The notes below the pieces were generated by a model. The model ran no database searches. It was given only the letters and a program-made list of their open reading frames with translations, and was not told the origin of the DNA. A DNA stretch of 64,000 nucleotides, taken from NCBI RefSeq assembly GCF_907164575.1, contig NZ_CAJQYY010000002.1, forward strand, positions 124,001-188,000. The letters run 5' to 3'. Below, piece after piece: positions 18,414 to 28,014 of this stretch. A program made the translations under genes and the position numbers. Each line of letters begins with the position of its first letter. Position 1 is the stretch's first letter. Source of the stretch: Paraburkholderia gardini (GTDB lineage: Bacteria > Pseudomonadota > Gammaproteobacteria > Burkholderiales > Burkholderiaceae).

Positions 18414-18445
18414 GTAAAACGCCGCCTCGAAAGGCGGCGTTTTAC
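18414..18445. terminator. Bidirectional Rho-independent terminator
   Basis: A perfect 14-base stem (GTAAAACGCCGCCT at 18414-18427 with its complement at 18432-18445) closes a CGAA loop. The A-run and T-run at the base serve both strands, so it ends serB rightwards and metC leftwards. Confidence 0.9.
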
Positions 18446-18471
18446 GTTGCGGCAAACCGTTATGACGGCGC

Positions 18472-19656
18472 TCAGGCCAGCGCCGCGAGACTCTGCTCGA
18501 TATCCGCACGCAGATCGGCCTCTTCCTCGAGCCCGATGTAGAACCGCACCAGCGTGCCGCGATGCGGCCACTGCGCTTCGGTGCGCATCGATGCGATGTC
18601 GTACGGCATCGCGAGGCTATGCGCGCCGCCCCAGCTCCAGCCAAGCGAGAACAGCTCCAGCGACTCGCAGAACGTGTCGATCCGCGCCGCGCTGTACTGG
18701 CCGTCGAACACGACCGAAAAGAGGCCGCCCGCGCCGGTGAAGTCGCGCTCGTAGAATTCGTGGCCCGGGCAATCGGGCAACGCCGGATGCAGGACCGCTG
18801 CGATTTCCGGCCGCGTCTTCAGCCACTTCGCGAGCGCGAGCGCGCTGCGGTCGTGCTGCTCGAAGCGGATCTTCATGCTCGGCAGACTACGCAGGATAAG
18901 CGAGCAATCGTCCGACGACACGCCGATCCCCATGCGCATGCGTGCCGCCTTCAGCTTCAGATGCAACTCGCGGTCCGCGGTAATCGTCGCGCCCATCAAC
19001 ACGTCGCCGCCGCCCGACTGATACTTCGTCAACGCCTGCACCGAGATGTCGACGCCCTGCTCGAACGGACGGAACGCGAGACCGGCCGACCACGTATTGT
19101 CGATCGCGGTGACGACGTTGCGCGCGCGCGCGGCGGTTGTAATGGCACGCACGTCGGGCACTTCCATCGTCACGGAGCCCGGCGCCTCGAGCCAGATCAG
19201 TCGCGTATCGGGCTGGATCAGCTTCGCGATGCCGGCGCCCACCATCGGGTCGTAGTAACGCGCGGTGATGCCGAAATCGCGCGCGAGCCAGTCGCCGTGA
19301 TCGCGGTTCGGCGAATAGACGTTGTCGGGAATCAGCACGTCGTCGCCCGCTTTCACGATGCCGAAGTACACGTTCGAGATCGACGACAGCCCCGATGGCT
19401 GCAACAGTGCATGATTGCCGCCCTCGAGCGCGGCGAGCCGCTGCGCGAGGACGAGCGACGTCGGCGTGGCGTGCAGGCCGTAGCGCCACTGCGCGTCGTT
19501 GCGCCAGTCGAGCGCGCGCATCGTCGCGAGATCGGGGAACACCACCGTCGACGCGCGCGTGACCGGCACGGCAAACGATTCGAAGCCGGGCGTGAGGTCG
19601 TCTTCCGCGCGCACGATGCGGGTCTGCAGGCCGCGTCTGGAGGGAGTGTCAGTCAT
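18472..19656 (-). CDS. metC: Cystathionine beta-lyase
   Basis: PLP-dependent Cys/Met metabolism enzyme of 394 residues. The PLP lysine lies in LTKYQSGGGD, and the upstream DNTW motif and the N-terminal Tyr-Gly cofactor contacts (RYGLHATPT) are present. MetC converts cystathionine to homocysteine in methionine synthesis. The segment around SLELFSLGWSWGGAHSL near the C-terminus is typical of the proteobacterial MetC group rather than MetB. The start sits 95 bases left of the next leftward gene. It shares a terminator with serB. Confidence 0.88.
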   Translation of the reverse strand: MTDTPSRRGLQTRIVRAEDDLTPGFESFAVPVTRASTVVFPDLATMRALDWRNDAQWRYGLHATPTSLVLAQRLAALEGGNHALLQPSGLSSISNVYFGIVKAGDDVLIPDNVYSPNRDHGDWLARDFGITARYYDPMVGAGIAKLIQPDTRLIWLEAPGSVTMEVPDVRAITTAARARNVVTAIDNTWSAGLAFRPFEQGVDISVQALTKYQSGGGDVLMGATITADRELHLKLKAARMRMGIGVSSDDCSLILRSLPSMKIRFEQHDRSALALAKWLKTRPEIAAVLHPALPDCPGHEFYERDFTGAGGLFSVVFDGQYSAARIDTFCESLELFSLGWSWGGAHSLAMPYDIASMRTEAQWPHRGTLVRFYIGLEEEADLRADIEQSLAALA

Positions 19657-19751
19657 GGTGAATCCGGTCAGATAAAACGTGGTTAATCAGATTGCAGGTT
19701 ACGCGGATTGCGCGTGGGCATGCGCCCGAAGGTGCACGCCCACGGCGCCGG

Positions 19752-20366
19752 TCAGTCGCCCGTTGTGACGTTGCCGACGCCGCCCACTGGATGTCCACCC
19801 GGCGCAGGCGCGGATGTCTCCGCCGGCGCCTTTGCGGCAACCGGCGGCGGCACCGGCTGGCCTGCCGCGAGCGGACGCAGGTCGAACGGCTGCGGATCGG
19901 AGTCGTCGACGTTCATCCGCTCGCCGGAGAGCGTACCGTCAGCGGCGAATTTGCCGACCCAGTTGCCGGTGATGTGCGTGCCATCATTCGATTCCTCGAC
20001 CTCAAGCGTGGTGCCGTCGCGATCGCCGGCAATCAGGATCACCGCGCCGTTATCGGTGAACTGATATTCGCCGTGCACACCCGAGGGATCGTCGGTTTTC
20101 GCGCCGAGCCGCAGCACGATCTGCCGGCTGCCGAGCATGCCCGCGTAACGCGGAAACTTCGCGAATTCGCGGCTCGGCTTCAACGGCAACTCGATGGGCG
20201 GCGGCGCGGCCAGTTCTTTCACCGCGTCGCTCTCTGCGTACGCTGGCGCGGATAACACCGCGACCGCCATCACGCCCGCACAGCACAGCATGGACAGTGC
20301 CGCGGTCGCGGCGCCCATCAGGCGACGCGGCGACACGCGCTGCATCATCGGCTTCGTTTGTTGCAT
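19752..20366 (-). CDS. Exported protein of unknown function
   Basis: Protein of 204 residues. The basic N-terminus and long hydrophobic stretch at about 17-40 ending in APAYA are a signal peptide. The mature protein has a beta-rich middle (QIVLRLGAKT to SNDGTHITGNW) that resembles small periplasmic beta-barrel folds, and a Pro/Ala/Gly-rich tail. GAAGGA upstream supports the start at 20366. It lies 39 bases after bktB on the same strand and could be co-transcribed. I do not recognise a family. Confidence 0.7.
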   Translation of the reverse strand: MQQTKPMMQRVSPRRLMGAATAALSMLCCAGVMAVAVLSAPAYAESDAVKELAAPPPIELPLKPSREFAKFPRYAGMLGSRQIVLRLGAKTDDPSGVHGEYQFTDNGAVILIAGDRDGTTLEVEESNDGTHITGNWVGKFAADGTLSGERMNVDDSDPQPFDLRPLAAGQPVPPPVAAKAPAETSAPAPGGHPVGGVGNVTTGD

Positions 20367-20405
20367 CCTTTCGTTCCTTCGTTCGTGCACACGCGTTGTG
20401 GTCCG

Positions 20406-21590
20406 TCAGATCCGCTCGAAGATCGCCGCGATGCCCTGGCCGCCGCCGATGCACATCGTCACCAGCGCGTAGCGACCGCCCGTGCGTTGCAGCTCGTAGA
20501 GCGCCTTCACGGTGATCAGCGCACCGGTGGCGCCGATCGGGTGGCCGAGCGAAATGCCCGAGCCGTTCGGATTGACCTTCGCCGGATCGAGCCCGAGTTC
20601 CTTGCTGACCGCGCACGCCTGCGCGGCGAACGCTTCGTTTGCCTCGATCACGTCGAGGTCGGCGACCGTGAGGCCCGCGCGCTCCAGCACCTTGCGTGTG
20701 GCCGGCACGGGACCGATACCCATGTACGCAGGATCGACACCGGCATGTGCATACGCGACAAGACGGGCAAGCGGCTTCGCGCCGCGCTTTTCCGCGACAC
20801 TGCGCTCCATCAGCACGACTGCGGCGGCGGCATCGTTGATACCCGACGCGTTGCCTGCCGTGACCGTGCCGTTTTCCTTCGCGAACACGGGCCTGAGCTT
20901 CGAGAAATCTTCCGGCGATGCGTTGAGCCGCACGTGTTCATCGGTATCGAATACGGTATCGCCCTTCCTCGACGGAATCGTGATCGGGAGAATCTGATCC
21001 TTGAAGTAACCGTTCTGGATCGCATGGGCCGCGCGGCGATGCGATTCGAGCGCGAGCGCATCCTGTGCGTCGCGCGAAATATCGTACTTCCTTGCGACGT
21101 TTTCAGCGGTCACGCCCATGTGAACCGACTGGAACGGATCGCTCAGCGCGCCGAGCATCATGTCGACGAGACGGGCGTCGCCCATGCGCTGGCCGAAGCG
21201 CGCGGCCGGCATCATGTACGGCGCGCGGCTCATGTTTTCAGCGCCGCCGCCGATCGCGATATCCGAGTCGCCGAGCAGAATGCCCTGGGCTGCCGAGACG
21301 ATCGCCTGCAGGCCCGAACCGCACAGACGGTTCACCGTGAGCGCCGGCGTGTGCTGGGCAACGCCGCCGTTGAGCGCCGCGACGCGCGCGAGATACATGT
21401 CTTTCGGCTCGGTATGAACGACGTTGCCGAATACCACGTGACCGACGTCATCACCCGGCACGTTCGCCCGTGCCAGCACTTCGTGCACCACGCGTGCACC
21501 CAGATCCGTCGGCGAGAAATCCTTCAGGGCGCCACCGAAATCGCCGATTGCCGTACGCACCGCGCTCACCACCACGACTTCCCGTTGCAT
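20406..21590 (-). CDS. bktB: Beta-ketothiolase, BktB-like
   Basis: Thiolase of 394 residues. The acyl-enzyme cysteine C90 lies in NRLCGSG; NEAFAAQ, the GHPIGATGA histidine near 350 and the C-terminal CIGGGQG cysteine near 380 complete the active site. The sequence has the look of the BktB type, which condenses acetyl-CoA with acetyl-CoA or propionyl-CoA and can supply medium or odd precursors for polyhydroxyalkanoate. A second thiolase gene, phaA, lies 5 kb away next to phaC, consistent with division of labour. A strong AGGAG lies upstream of the ATG. Confidence 0.85.
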   Translation of the reverse strand: MQREVVVVSAVRTAIGDFGGALKDFSPTDLGARVVHEVLARANVPGDDVGHVVFGNVVHTEPKDMYLARVAALNGGVAQHTPALTVNRLCGSGLQAIVSAAQGILLGDSDIAIGGGAENMSRAPYMMPAARFGQRMGDARLVDMMLGALSDPFQSVHMGVTAENVARKYDISRDAQDALALESHRRAAHAIQNGYFKDQILPITIPSRKGDTVFDTDEHVRLNASPEDFSKLRPVFAKENGTVTAGNASGINDAAAAVVLMERSVAEKRGAKPLARLVAYAHAGVDPAYMGIGPVPATRKVLERAGLTVADLDVIEANEAFAAQACAVSKELGLDPAKVNPNGSGISLGHPIGATGALITVKALYELQRTGGRYALVTMCIGGGQGIAAIFERI

Positions 21591-21679
21591 CGTTCGCTCC
21601 TCTCTTTTTGAATGATCTGGATGGCGGCGCGCGGGCCTGCTCTGCCCGACACGCGCCTGTATCGCGCTCCCGCCTGACT

Positions 21680-22606
21680 CTAGCTGGCGAGCAGCGCCTC
21701 GACCGCCTGACGTTCCGGAATCGGCGCCACTGCGCCGAAACCCTGCGTCGAGAGTGCCGCGGCCGCATTCGCGTAACGCGCGGCTTCGAATGGATCGTCG
21801 CCCGCGACGATGCGCGCGATAAATGCGCCGCCGTAGCAGTCGCCGGCGCCGGTAGCATCCACGGCCTTCACGACGCAGCCCGGCACGACGCGACGTTCGT
21901 CCGGCGTCGCCACGTAAGAGCCTTCCTTGCCGAGCTTCAGTGCAATCACGCGTGGGCCCTGCGCCAGCAGGAAATCGACGATCTCGTCGCGACCGGTGAG
22001 GCCCGTGAGTTCAGTGACGTCGTCCCAGCTCGGCAGACAGATGTCCGTCTGACGGATCGCTTCGAGCATCACCGCGCGTGCCCGCGCGAGCGGCCACAGC
22101 TTCAGACGCAGGTTGGTGTCGAAACTCACGGCTACGCCGCTTGCGCGTGCATGGTCGATCGCGGCGAACGCGGCATCGCACGCGCTCACGCTGATCGCGA
22201 GACTGATGCCCGACAGATGGATGACCTTCGCGGCGGCAATCGCATCGAGCGGCAGGTCGCGTGGCGCATAGCGGCTCGCGGCCGAACCGGCGCGCAGATA
22301 GTCGAACTGGTGACCGTTGGGGCCGTGCGAGACGAAATAGACGCCCGTGGGCGCGCCGGCGTCGACGCGCACCATCGACGTATCGACGTTTTCCGTGTTC
22401 CACAGGTCGATCAGAAGACGCCCGAAGTGGTCGTCGCCCACGGCAGACACAAAGCCGGTACGCGCACCCTGGCGCGACGCCGCGATGCAGAAGTTCGACG
22501 TGTCGCCGCCGAAGCCCTGCAGATAAGCCGGCTGGTCTTTCGAAGACTGGTTGAATTCGACCATCGCCTCGCCCAGCGCGAGAATCCCGGGAAACGCTGA
22601 CGTCAT
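21680..22606 (-). CDS. kdgK: PfkB-family sugar kinase, 2-keto-3-deoxygluconate kinase type
   Basis: Ribokinase-fold enzyme of 308 residues. The N-terminal GEAMVEF and GGDTSNFCIAASRQGA motif and the C-terminal ATP and catalytic-base motif DATGAGDCYGGAF are clear. The GGDTSN variant is typical of 2-keto-3-deoxygluconate kinases, which feed KDPG to the Entner-Doudoroff pathway; fructokinase-like activity remains possible. Its start is three bases after the rimO stop on the same strand, so it is co-transcribed with rimO, an operon with no obvious functional link. Confidence 0.8.
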   Translation of the reverse strand: MTSAFPGILALGEAMVEFNQSSKDQPAYLQGFGGDTSNFCIAASRQGARTGFVSAVGDDHFGRLLIDLWNTENVDTSMVRVDAGAPTGVYFVSHGPNGHQFDYLRAGSAASRYAPRDLPLDAIAAAKVIHLSGISLAISVSACDAAFAAIDHARASGVAVSFDTNLRLKLWPLARARAVMLEAIRQTDICLPSWDDVTELTGLTGRDEIVDFLLAQGPRVIALKLGKEGSYVATPDERRVVPGCVVKAVDATGAGDCYGGAFIARIVAGDDPFEAARYANAAAALSTQGFGAVAPIPERQAVEALLAS

Positions 22607-22609
22607 GAC

Positions 22610-24001
22610 CTAGACCTCGCCCCACAGATCGTGGCCGTCGGCGCCGGTGATCTTCACCGACACGAAGTCGCCCACCTTGTAGCGCTTCGACGCCTTCACG
22701 GCCGGCGCGACATATACGACGCCGTCGATCTCCGGCGCGTCCGCCGCCGTGCGGCCAATGCCGCCTTCGGCGTTGATCTCGTCGACGAGCACCTTCAGCG
22801 TCTTGCCGACCTTCTTCGCGATGCGCTTCGCCGAAACTTCCTCGGCGACTTCCATGAAGCGCGCGCGACGCTCTTCGCGCACTTCGTCGGGCAACGCGCC
22901 ATCGAGTTCGTTCGCACTCGCGCCTTCCACCGGCGAATACGCAAAGCAGCCGACGCGATCGAGTTCCGCCTCGCGGATGAAGTCGAGCAGCGTCTGGAAA
23001 TGCTCTTCCGTCTCACCCGGGAAGCCGGCGATGAACGTGCTGCGGATCGTCAGGTCCGGACAGATTTCGCGCCACCTGCGCACGCGCTCCATGACCTTTT
23101 CCGCGTTGGCCGGGCGCTTCATGCGCTTCAGCACTTCCGGGTGCGCGTGCTGGAACGGCACGTCGAGATACGGCAGCACGTGCCCCCTGTACGGGCCTTC
23201 GGCCATCATCGGAATGACTTCGTCGACGCTCGGATACGGATACACGTAGTGCAGGCGCACCCACGCGCCGTATTGCGCGGCGAGTTCGCCCAGCGCGCCG
23301 ACGAGGTCCGTCATGCGCGTCTTGACCGGCTTGCCGTTCCAGAAACCGGTGCGGTATTTGACGTCGACGCCGTACGCGCTCGTGTCCTGGGAAATGACGA
23401 GCAGCTCCTTCACGCCGGATTTGAAGAGGTTCTCCGCTTCGAGCATGACTTCGGCGACCGGACGCGACACCAGATCGCCGCGCATCGACGGAATGATGCA
23501 GAACGTGCAGCGATGATTGCAGCCTTCGGAGATCTTCAGATACGCGTAATGGCGCGGCGTGAGCTTCACGCCCGCGGCCGGCACGAGATCGACGAACGGA
23601 TCGTGCGGCTTCGGCAGATGGTTATGCACGTGCTGCATGACTTCACCCAGCGCGTGCGGGCCGGTGACGGCGAGCACCTTCGGATGCACTTCCTCGATGA
23701 GCCCGCTGCCGCTCGCGCTTTTCTTCGCGCCAAGGCAGCCGGTAACGATCACCTTGCCGTTTTCCGTAAGCGCCTCGCCGATCGCGTCGAGACTTTCCTG
23801 CACGGCTTCGTCGATAAATCCGCAGGTGTTGACGACGACGAGATCCGCACCGTCATACGTGCCGGAGATTTCGTAACCTTCGGCGCGCAGCTGCGTGATG
23901 ATCTGCTCGGAATCGACGAGCGCCTTGGGGCAGCCGAGCGACACGAACCCGACTTTCGGGGCGGCCGGCGTCGGCGTAATGGGGGAGGAAGTCTGCGGCA
24001 T
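22610..24001 (-). CDS. rimO: Ribosomal protein S12 methylthiotransferase
   Basis: Radical SAM enzyme of 463 residues that methylthiolates the conserved aspartate of ribosomal protein S12. The N-terminal methylthiotransferase domain contributes cluster cysteines C24, C60 and C89. The radical SAM cluster is C161-xxx-C165-xx-C168 in [12 protein letters not shown]-terminal TRAM domain (about 395-463) completes the family order. The start at 24001 fits family length; a longer frame to 24208 adds Pro-rich sequence without support. A TACAAT -10 element lies 39 bases upstream of the start. kdgK follows directly. Confidence 0.93.
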   Translation of the reverse strand: MPQTSSPITPTPAAPKVGFVSLGCPKALVDSEQIITQLRAEGYEISGTYDGADLVVVNTCGFIDEAVQESLDAIGEALTENGKVIVTGCLGAKKSASGSGLIEEVHPKVLAVTGPHALGEVMQHVHNHLPKPHDPFVDLVPAAGVKLTPRHYAYLKISEGCNHRCTFCIIPSMRGDLVSRPVAEVMLEAENLFKSGVKELLVISQDTSAYGVDVKYRTGFWNGKPVKTRMTDLVGALGELAAQYGAWVRLHYVYPYPSVDEVIPMMAEGPYRGHVLPYLDVPFQHAHPEVLKRMKRPANAEKVMERVRRWREICPDLTIRSTFIAGFPGETEEHFQTLLDFIREAELDRVGCFAYSPVEGASANELDGALPDEVREERRARFMEVAEEVSAKRIAKKVGKTLKVLVDEINAEGGIGRTAADAPEIDGVVYVAPAVKASKRYKVGDFVSVKITGADGHDLWGEV

Positions 24002-24321
24002 AGGGGATGGTCCGGCGGATGGCGGTAACGTAACCCCGCATTGTACCGCGCCGCCACGTCCGGCCACCCGCGGCGAAGGCGCGGGAATTCGCGCTGGCCG
24101 GGCAGGTTCGTCCAGATTCTTCCCGGGATTCCGGATCAGCACACCGCCCGTGCTAACGCAAGTCGTCCGGTCGACCGAATTGTCGCTGCAGGACCGCGGC
24201 AATGGCACTCGATATCAATCCTGTCGCGAAACCGCGTTGTGGTTTGTCGCGTGTTTCCCGCGCAGCCCTTTCGCGTTAGCCACCCAATCGAGCCCCATGT
24301 CGGGCTCCATCATTTATAACA
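24002..24321. other. 320-base intergenic region between rimO and the toxin gene
   Basis: Leftward, TACAAT (complement of 24040-24045) is a likely -10 element for rimO. No gene is supported in the rest. The right end becomes AT-rich towards the toxin gene. Confidence 0.45.
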
Positions 24322-24681
24322 ATGAATTCTTGCGAAATATACGGCAAGGCCGTACAATTCAGACCCATATATACGGTCATCGAAACGAAGACGTTCCAGC
24401 GCTATGCGGAGGAAATCTGGTACGACGATGAGCGGGAGTCATTTATCACGTGGCTCGCCGGCAATCCGTTATCCGGAGACGTCATCCCGGGAACGGGAGG
24501 CCTGCGCAAGGTGCGATGGTCAAGGCCGGGTATGGGAAAACATGGCGGCGCACGCGTCGTCTACTACAACCTGGTCGAGGACGGCTGCATCTGGTTGCTG
24601 ATCGCTTACACGAAGGCAAAATTCGACGATCTGCCCACCACGTTTCTCAACCAGTTACGCCAGGAGATCGAACATGGATAA
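24322..24681 (+). CDS. higB: RelE/HigB-type toxin of a type II toxin-antitoxin pair
   Basis: Probable mRNA-cleaving toxin, 119 residues from the only in-frame ATG. The core (YTVIETKTF, then GTGGLRKVRW, GARVVYY and LLIAYTKAK) is that of the HigB/Gp49 branch of the RelE fold. The start is problematic. Family members normally begin just before YTVIET, but here that codon is ATA (24367). The ATG at 24322 has no ribosome site and lies upstream of a good promoter (24330-24358). The toxin precedes the antitoxin, as usual for HigBA, and overlaps it by eight bases. It may be translated from a rare start or be weakly expressed. Confidence 0.75.
   Translation: MNSCEIYGKAVQFRPIYTVIETKTFQRYAEEIWYDDERESFITWLAGNPLSGDVIPGTGGLRKVRWSRPGMGKHGGARVVYYNLVEDGCIWLLIAYTKAKFDDLPTTFLNQLRQEIEHG
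24330..24358 (+). promoter_or_regulatory. Promoter and possible operator of the toxin-antitoxin pair
   Basis: TTGCGA (24330-24335) and TACAAT (24353-24358) are separated by 17 bases, an ideal spacing. An inverted repeat TACGG-CAAGG-CCGTA lies in the spacer and is a plausible site for repression by the HigA antitoxin. The predicted transcript start falls near 24365, inside the longest toxin frame. Confidence 0.55.
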
Positions 24682-24958
24682 AGAACTGGAACAGTTTCAG
24701 GCGGACTTGCTGAAGTCCGTGCGCGACATGAAGACGGGGCGCGCTGCGCGCGTCACGAAAATCGAGCCGACCGCAGCGGCCCTGGCGCGCGCGAAAGTCG
24801 GGCTGTCGCAGAGTGCATTCGCCGCGCTGCTCGGCGTATCGACCCGAACGCTCCAGGACTGGGAGCAAGGCCGGCGGCAACCTACCGGAGCAGCGCAAAC
24901 CCTGCTGCGGGTCGCAGCGCTCCACCCGGATGCATTGCGAGACCTGAAAGCGGCCTGA
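24674..24958 (+). CDS. higA: HigA-type helix-turn-helix antitoxin
   Basis: DNA-binding antitoxin of 94 residues. An N-terminal helix (residues 1-35) probably binds the toxin. The Xre-type helix-turn-helix spans about 40-80 (LSQSAFAALLGVSTRTLQDW), followed by EQGRRQPTGAA. It is of the NadS/HigA-2 type. The start overlaps the toxin stop by eight bases, giving translational coupling. It probably neutralises the toxin and represses the shared promoter. Confidence 0.85.
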   Translation: MDKELEQFQADLLKSVRDMKTGRAARVTKIEPTAAALARAKVGLSQSAFAALLGVSTRTLQDWEQGRRQPTGAAQTLLRVAALHPDALRDLKAA

Positions 24959-25036
24959 TACAGGAAGCACGGATCGACCGTTTTCAGCAGCGCCGCGCCG
25001 GTCGATATCGAGTCTCAGGTATCGGCCCCTGCTCCC

Positions 25037-25618
25037 TTACTTCTTCTCCGGCTCCGGATTCGGATTCGGCTGCTTGTTGAACGGGAACGTGCTGAACATC
25101 GATTTCGCCTGCGTCTGCATCTGTTCCTGCATCTGCACGAACATGTTCTTCGACTGCTCGATGTAGCTGGTCATCATCCCCTGCATCATCGGCGCCTGCA
25201 TGTTCATGAACTGCGACCAGACTTCCGGATTCATCGCGTTGCCTTCGTAGAGCGTCTTCGACTGATCGGTGAGTTTCGCCTGAATATCGATGAACGCCTG
25301 AATGTTCTTCTCGAGGTACGTGCCCATCATGCCCTGCATCGCGTGTCCGTAGAAACGGATGATCTGCGAGAGCATCGACGAAGAAAACATCGGCAGCCCG
25401 CCGCTTTCCTCTTCGAGAATAATCTGCAGCAGGATCGCGCGCGTCAGGTCCTCGTTGCTCTTGGCGTCGATAACCTTGAAGTCCTCCTGATCCAGGACGA
25501 GCGTCTTCACGTCCGTCAACGTGATGTACGTGCTTGTCTCCGTATCGTACAGCCGGCGGTTCGGATACTTCTTGATGAGTCGTTCGGCCGTCGTCTTCTT
25601 TGTAGTAGTCGTTGTCAT
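25037..25618 (-). CDS. phaR: Polyhydroxyalkanoate synthesis repressor
   Basis: Regulator of 193 residues. The N-terminal DNA-binding domain (about 12-75) has the hallmark IKKYPNRRLYDTETSTYITL. Following segments contain PHB-accumulation repeats, and the C-terminal half is Met/Gln-rich (MQAPMMQGMM region). PhaR binds both DNA and polyhydroxybutyrate granules; when polymer forms, it leaves the phasin promoter. It is the last gene of phaC-phaA-phaB-phaR on this strand, 131 bases after phaB. AAAGG upstream supports the start. Confidence 0.93.
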   Translation of the reverse strand: MTTTTTKKTTAERLIKKYPNRRLYDTETSTYITLTDVKTLVLDQEDFKVIDAKSNEDLTRAILLQIILEEESGGLPMFSSSMLSQIIRFYGHAMQGMMGTYLEKNIQAFIDIQAKLTDQSKTLYEGNAMNPEVWSQFMNMQAPMMQGMMTSYIEQSKNMFVQMQEQMQTQAKSMFSTFPFNKQPNPNPEPEKK

Positions 25619-25720
25619 TTAACGCCTTTAAGCGCCCGGGAGCGCAGAAACGGCGCCCGTCGCACGCACAATCGAACCCCTGCGCAATGCGAGACGCCGC
25701 CGGAACCATCTGATCCGCAA

Positions 25721-25740
25721 CGCCCCGCCGGAACGGGGCG
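25721..25740 (-). terminator. Hairpin between phaB and phaR
   Basis: A seven-base GC stem (CGCCCCG at 25721-25727 with its complement at 25734-25740) lies ten bases after the phaB stop. It lacks a T-run, so it more likely tunes read-through or mRNA stability than ends transcription. Confidence 0.4.
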
Positions 25741-25749
25741 CAAGCGGGA

Positions 25750-26490
25750 TCAGCCCATATGCAGGCCGCCGTTCAACGAAAAATCGGCGCCTGTCGAAAA
25801 ACCCGATTCATCCGACGCGAGCCACGCCACGATCGAGCCGATTTCGTCCGGATGCCCAAGACGGCGCACCGGAATTGTCGCCACGATCTTTTCCAGCACA
25901 TCGGGGCGAATCGATTTCACCATGTCCGTGCCGATATAGCCCGGAGAAATGGTGTTGACGGTCACGCCCTTCGTGGCCACTTCCTGCGCCAGCGACATCG
26001 TGAAGCCGTGAATGCCCGCCTTGGCCGTCGAATAGTTGGTTTGTCCGAACTGACCTTTCTGGCCGTTCACCGACGAAATATTGATGATGCGGCCAAAGCC
26101 CCGCTCCACCATGCCGTCGATCACCTGCTTCGTCACATTGAAGAGACTCGTGAGGTTGGTGTCGATGACCGCCGTCCAGTCTTCATGCGTCATCTTGCGG
26201 AACACCACGTCGCGCGTGATGCCGGCATTGTTGACGAGGATGTCGATCTCGCCGACTTCGGCCTTCACCTTGTCGAACGCCTGCTTCGTCGAATCCCAGT
26301 CGCCGACGTTGCCTTCGGACGCAATGAATTCGTACCCGAGCGCCTTCTGCTCGCCCAGCCATTTCTCACGACGCGGGGAATTCGGGCCGCAGCCCGCGAC
26401 AACCTTGAAACCTTCCTTGTGCAGCCGCTGGCAGATGCTCGTGCCGATGCCACCCATCCCGCCCGTTACATACGCAATTCGCTGTGACAT
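25750..26490 (-). CDS. phaB: Acetoacetyl-CoA reductase
   Basis: Short-chain dehydrogenase of 246 residues that reduces acetoacetyl-CoA to (R)-3-hydroxybutyryl-CoA with NADPH. The cofactor motif GGMGGIG (about 10-16), NNAG (about 89-92), the catalytic serine in ISSVNGQKGQFGQ and YSTAKAG with Y and K are present. The QKGQFGQTNYS stretch is characteristic of PhaB. GGAG eight bases upstream supports the start at 26490. It lies 224 bases after phaA. Confidence 0.95.
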   Translation of the reverse strand: MSQRIAYVTGGMGGIGTSICQRLHKEGFKVVAGCGPNSPRREKWLGEQKALGYEFIASEGNVGDWDSTKQAFDKVKAEVGEIDILVNNAGITRDVVFRKMTHEDWTAVIDTNLTSLFNVTKQVIDGMVERGFGRIINISSVNGQKGQFGQTNYSTAKAGIHGFTMSLAQEVATKGVTVNTISPGYIGTDMVKSIRPDVLEKIVATIPVRRLGHPDEIGSIVAWLASDESGFSTGADFSLNGGLHMG

Positions 26491-26714
26491 AAACCACACT
26501 CCATTATCGTTGTGCGAGGTGCCTGCCGGTATCGACCGGCAGCCTCATTCCTCGCCACTACTGTCTCCGTGCCCTCTCCCTCTGCCCTGCGCGAGTCCCG
26601 GCCGGCCTCCATGCCGCGACTCCGCCCACGCGCGAACCGCATGACGGCTGCTGCCCGCGCATCGCGACGCGGCACGAAGCAGCACCGCGCCCCACGGGCA
26701 ACCGCCATCCGGCG

Positions 26715-27896
26715 TCAATAGCGCTCGACTGCCAGCGCCACGCCCATCCCGCCGCCGATACACAACGACGCGAGACCCTTCTTCGCATCGCGCTTCTGCA
26801 TTTCATGCAGCAGCGTGACGAGAATCCGGCAACCGGACGCGCCGATCGGGTGACCGATCGCAATCGCGCCGCCGTTTACGTTGACCTTCGACGTGTCCCA
26901 GCCCATCTGCTTATGCACGGCGAGTGCCTGTGCCGCGAACGCTTCGTTGATTTCCATCAGATCGAGGTCCGACGCGCTCCAGCCCGCGCGTTCCAGACAG
27001 CGGCGCGACGCCGGCACCGGACCCATGCCCATCACCTTCGGATCGACGCCCGCGCTCGCGTACGCCCTGATGCGCGCGAGCGGCGTGAGGCCCAGCGCCT
27101 CGGCCTTCTTCGCCGACATCACGACCACGGCTGCCGCGCCGTCGTTCAGACCCGACGCGTTCGCAGCCGTAACAGTGCCTTCCTTCGAGAACGCGGGCTT
27201 GAGACTCGCGAGCGATTCCGCGGTCACACCGTGGCGCACGAATTCGTCGGTCGCGAAGCGTACCGGATCACCTTTGCGTTGCGGGATCTCAACCGGGACA
27301 ATTTCATCATCGAAGCGGCCAGCCTTCTGTGCGGCTTCCGCCTTATTCTGTGACAACGCGGCAAACGCGTCCTGCTGCTGGCGCGTGATGTCGTATTCCT
27401 TCGCGACGTTTTCCGCGGTGACACCCATGTGGTACTGGTTGTACACATCCCACAGGCCGTCGACGATCATGCTGTCGATGAGTTTCGCGTCGCCCATGCG
27501 AAAGCCATCGCGCGAGCCCGGCAGCACGTGCGGCGCCGCGCTCATGTTTTCCTGCCCGCCGGCGACGACAATATCCGCGTCGCCCGCAATGATCGCGTTG
27601 GCCGCAAGCATCACGGCCTTGAGACCCGAGCCGCACACCTTGTTGATCGTCATGCCCGGCACGGCCGCCGGCAGCCCGGCCTTGATCAGCGCCTGGCGTG
27701 CCGGGTTCTGGCCCGAACCTGCCGTCAGCACCTGACCGAGGATGACTTCGCTGATCTGCTCGGGTTTCAGGCCGGCACGCTCGAGAACGGCGCGGACAAC
27801 CGTCGCGCCAAGATCGGGCGCGGCGATTTTCGCCAGCGACCCGCCGAATTTGCCGACTCCAGTACGTGCGGCCGATACGATCACAACATCAGTCAT
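26715..27896 (-). CDS. phaA: Acetyl-CoA acetyltransferase
   Basis: Thiolase of 393 residues that condenses two acetyl-CoA to acetoacetyl-CoA, the first step of polyhydroxybutyrate synthesis. The nucleophile C88 lies in NKVCGSG, with [15 protein letters not shown] and CIGGGMG completing the active site. Two ATGs lie six bases apart; GGAGG has proper spacing only to the second (27896), so I use that. It follows phaC by 118 bases and precedes phaB. Confidence 0.94.
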   Translation of the reverse strand: MTDVVIVSAARTGVGKFGGSLAKIAAPDLGATVVRAVLERAGLKPEQISEVILGQVLTAGSGQNPARQALIKAGLPAAVPGMTINKVCGSGLKAVMLAANAIIAGDADIVVAGGQENMSAAPHVLPGSRDGFRMGDAKLIDSMIVDGLWDVYNQYHMGVTAENVAKEYDITRQQQDAFAALSQNKAEAAQKAGRFDDEIVPVEIPQRKGDPVRFATDEFVRHGVTAESLASLKPAFSKEGTVTAANASGLNDGAAAVVVMSAKKAEALGLTPLARIRAYASAGVDPKVMGMGPVPASRRCLERAGWSASDLDLMEINEAFAAQALAVHKQMGWDTSKVNVNGGAIAIGHPIGASGCRILVTLLHEMQKRDAKKGLASLCIGGGMGVALAVERY

Positions 27897-28014
27897 TTTC
27901 ATTTCCTCCGGGCGTTACGGTTCGATACTCCGCAGCCCGTCAAGTTAAAAATCCATCTGCTTCGATTACGGTTTCTCTTAATGCCGCCGCCGTTGCTGCG
28001 CCATTCCTTTGCTG

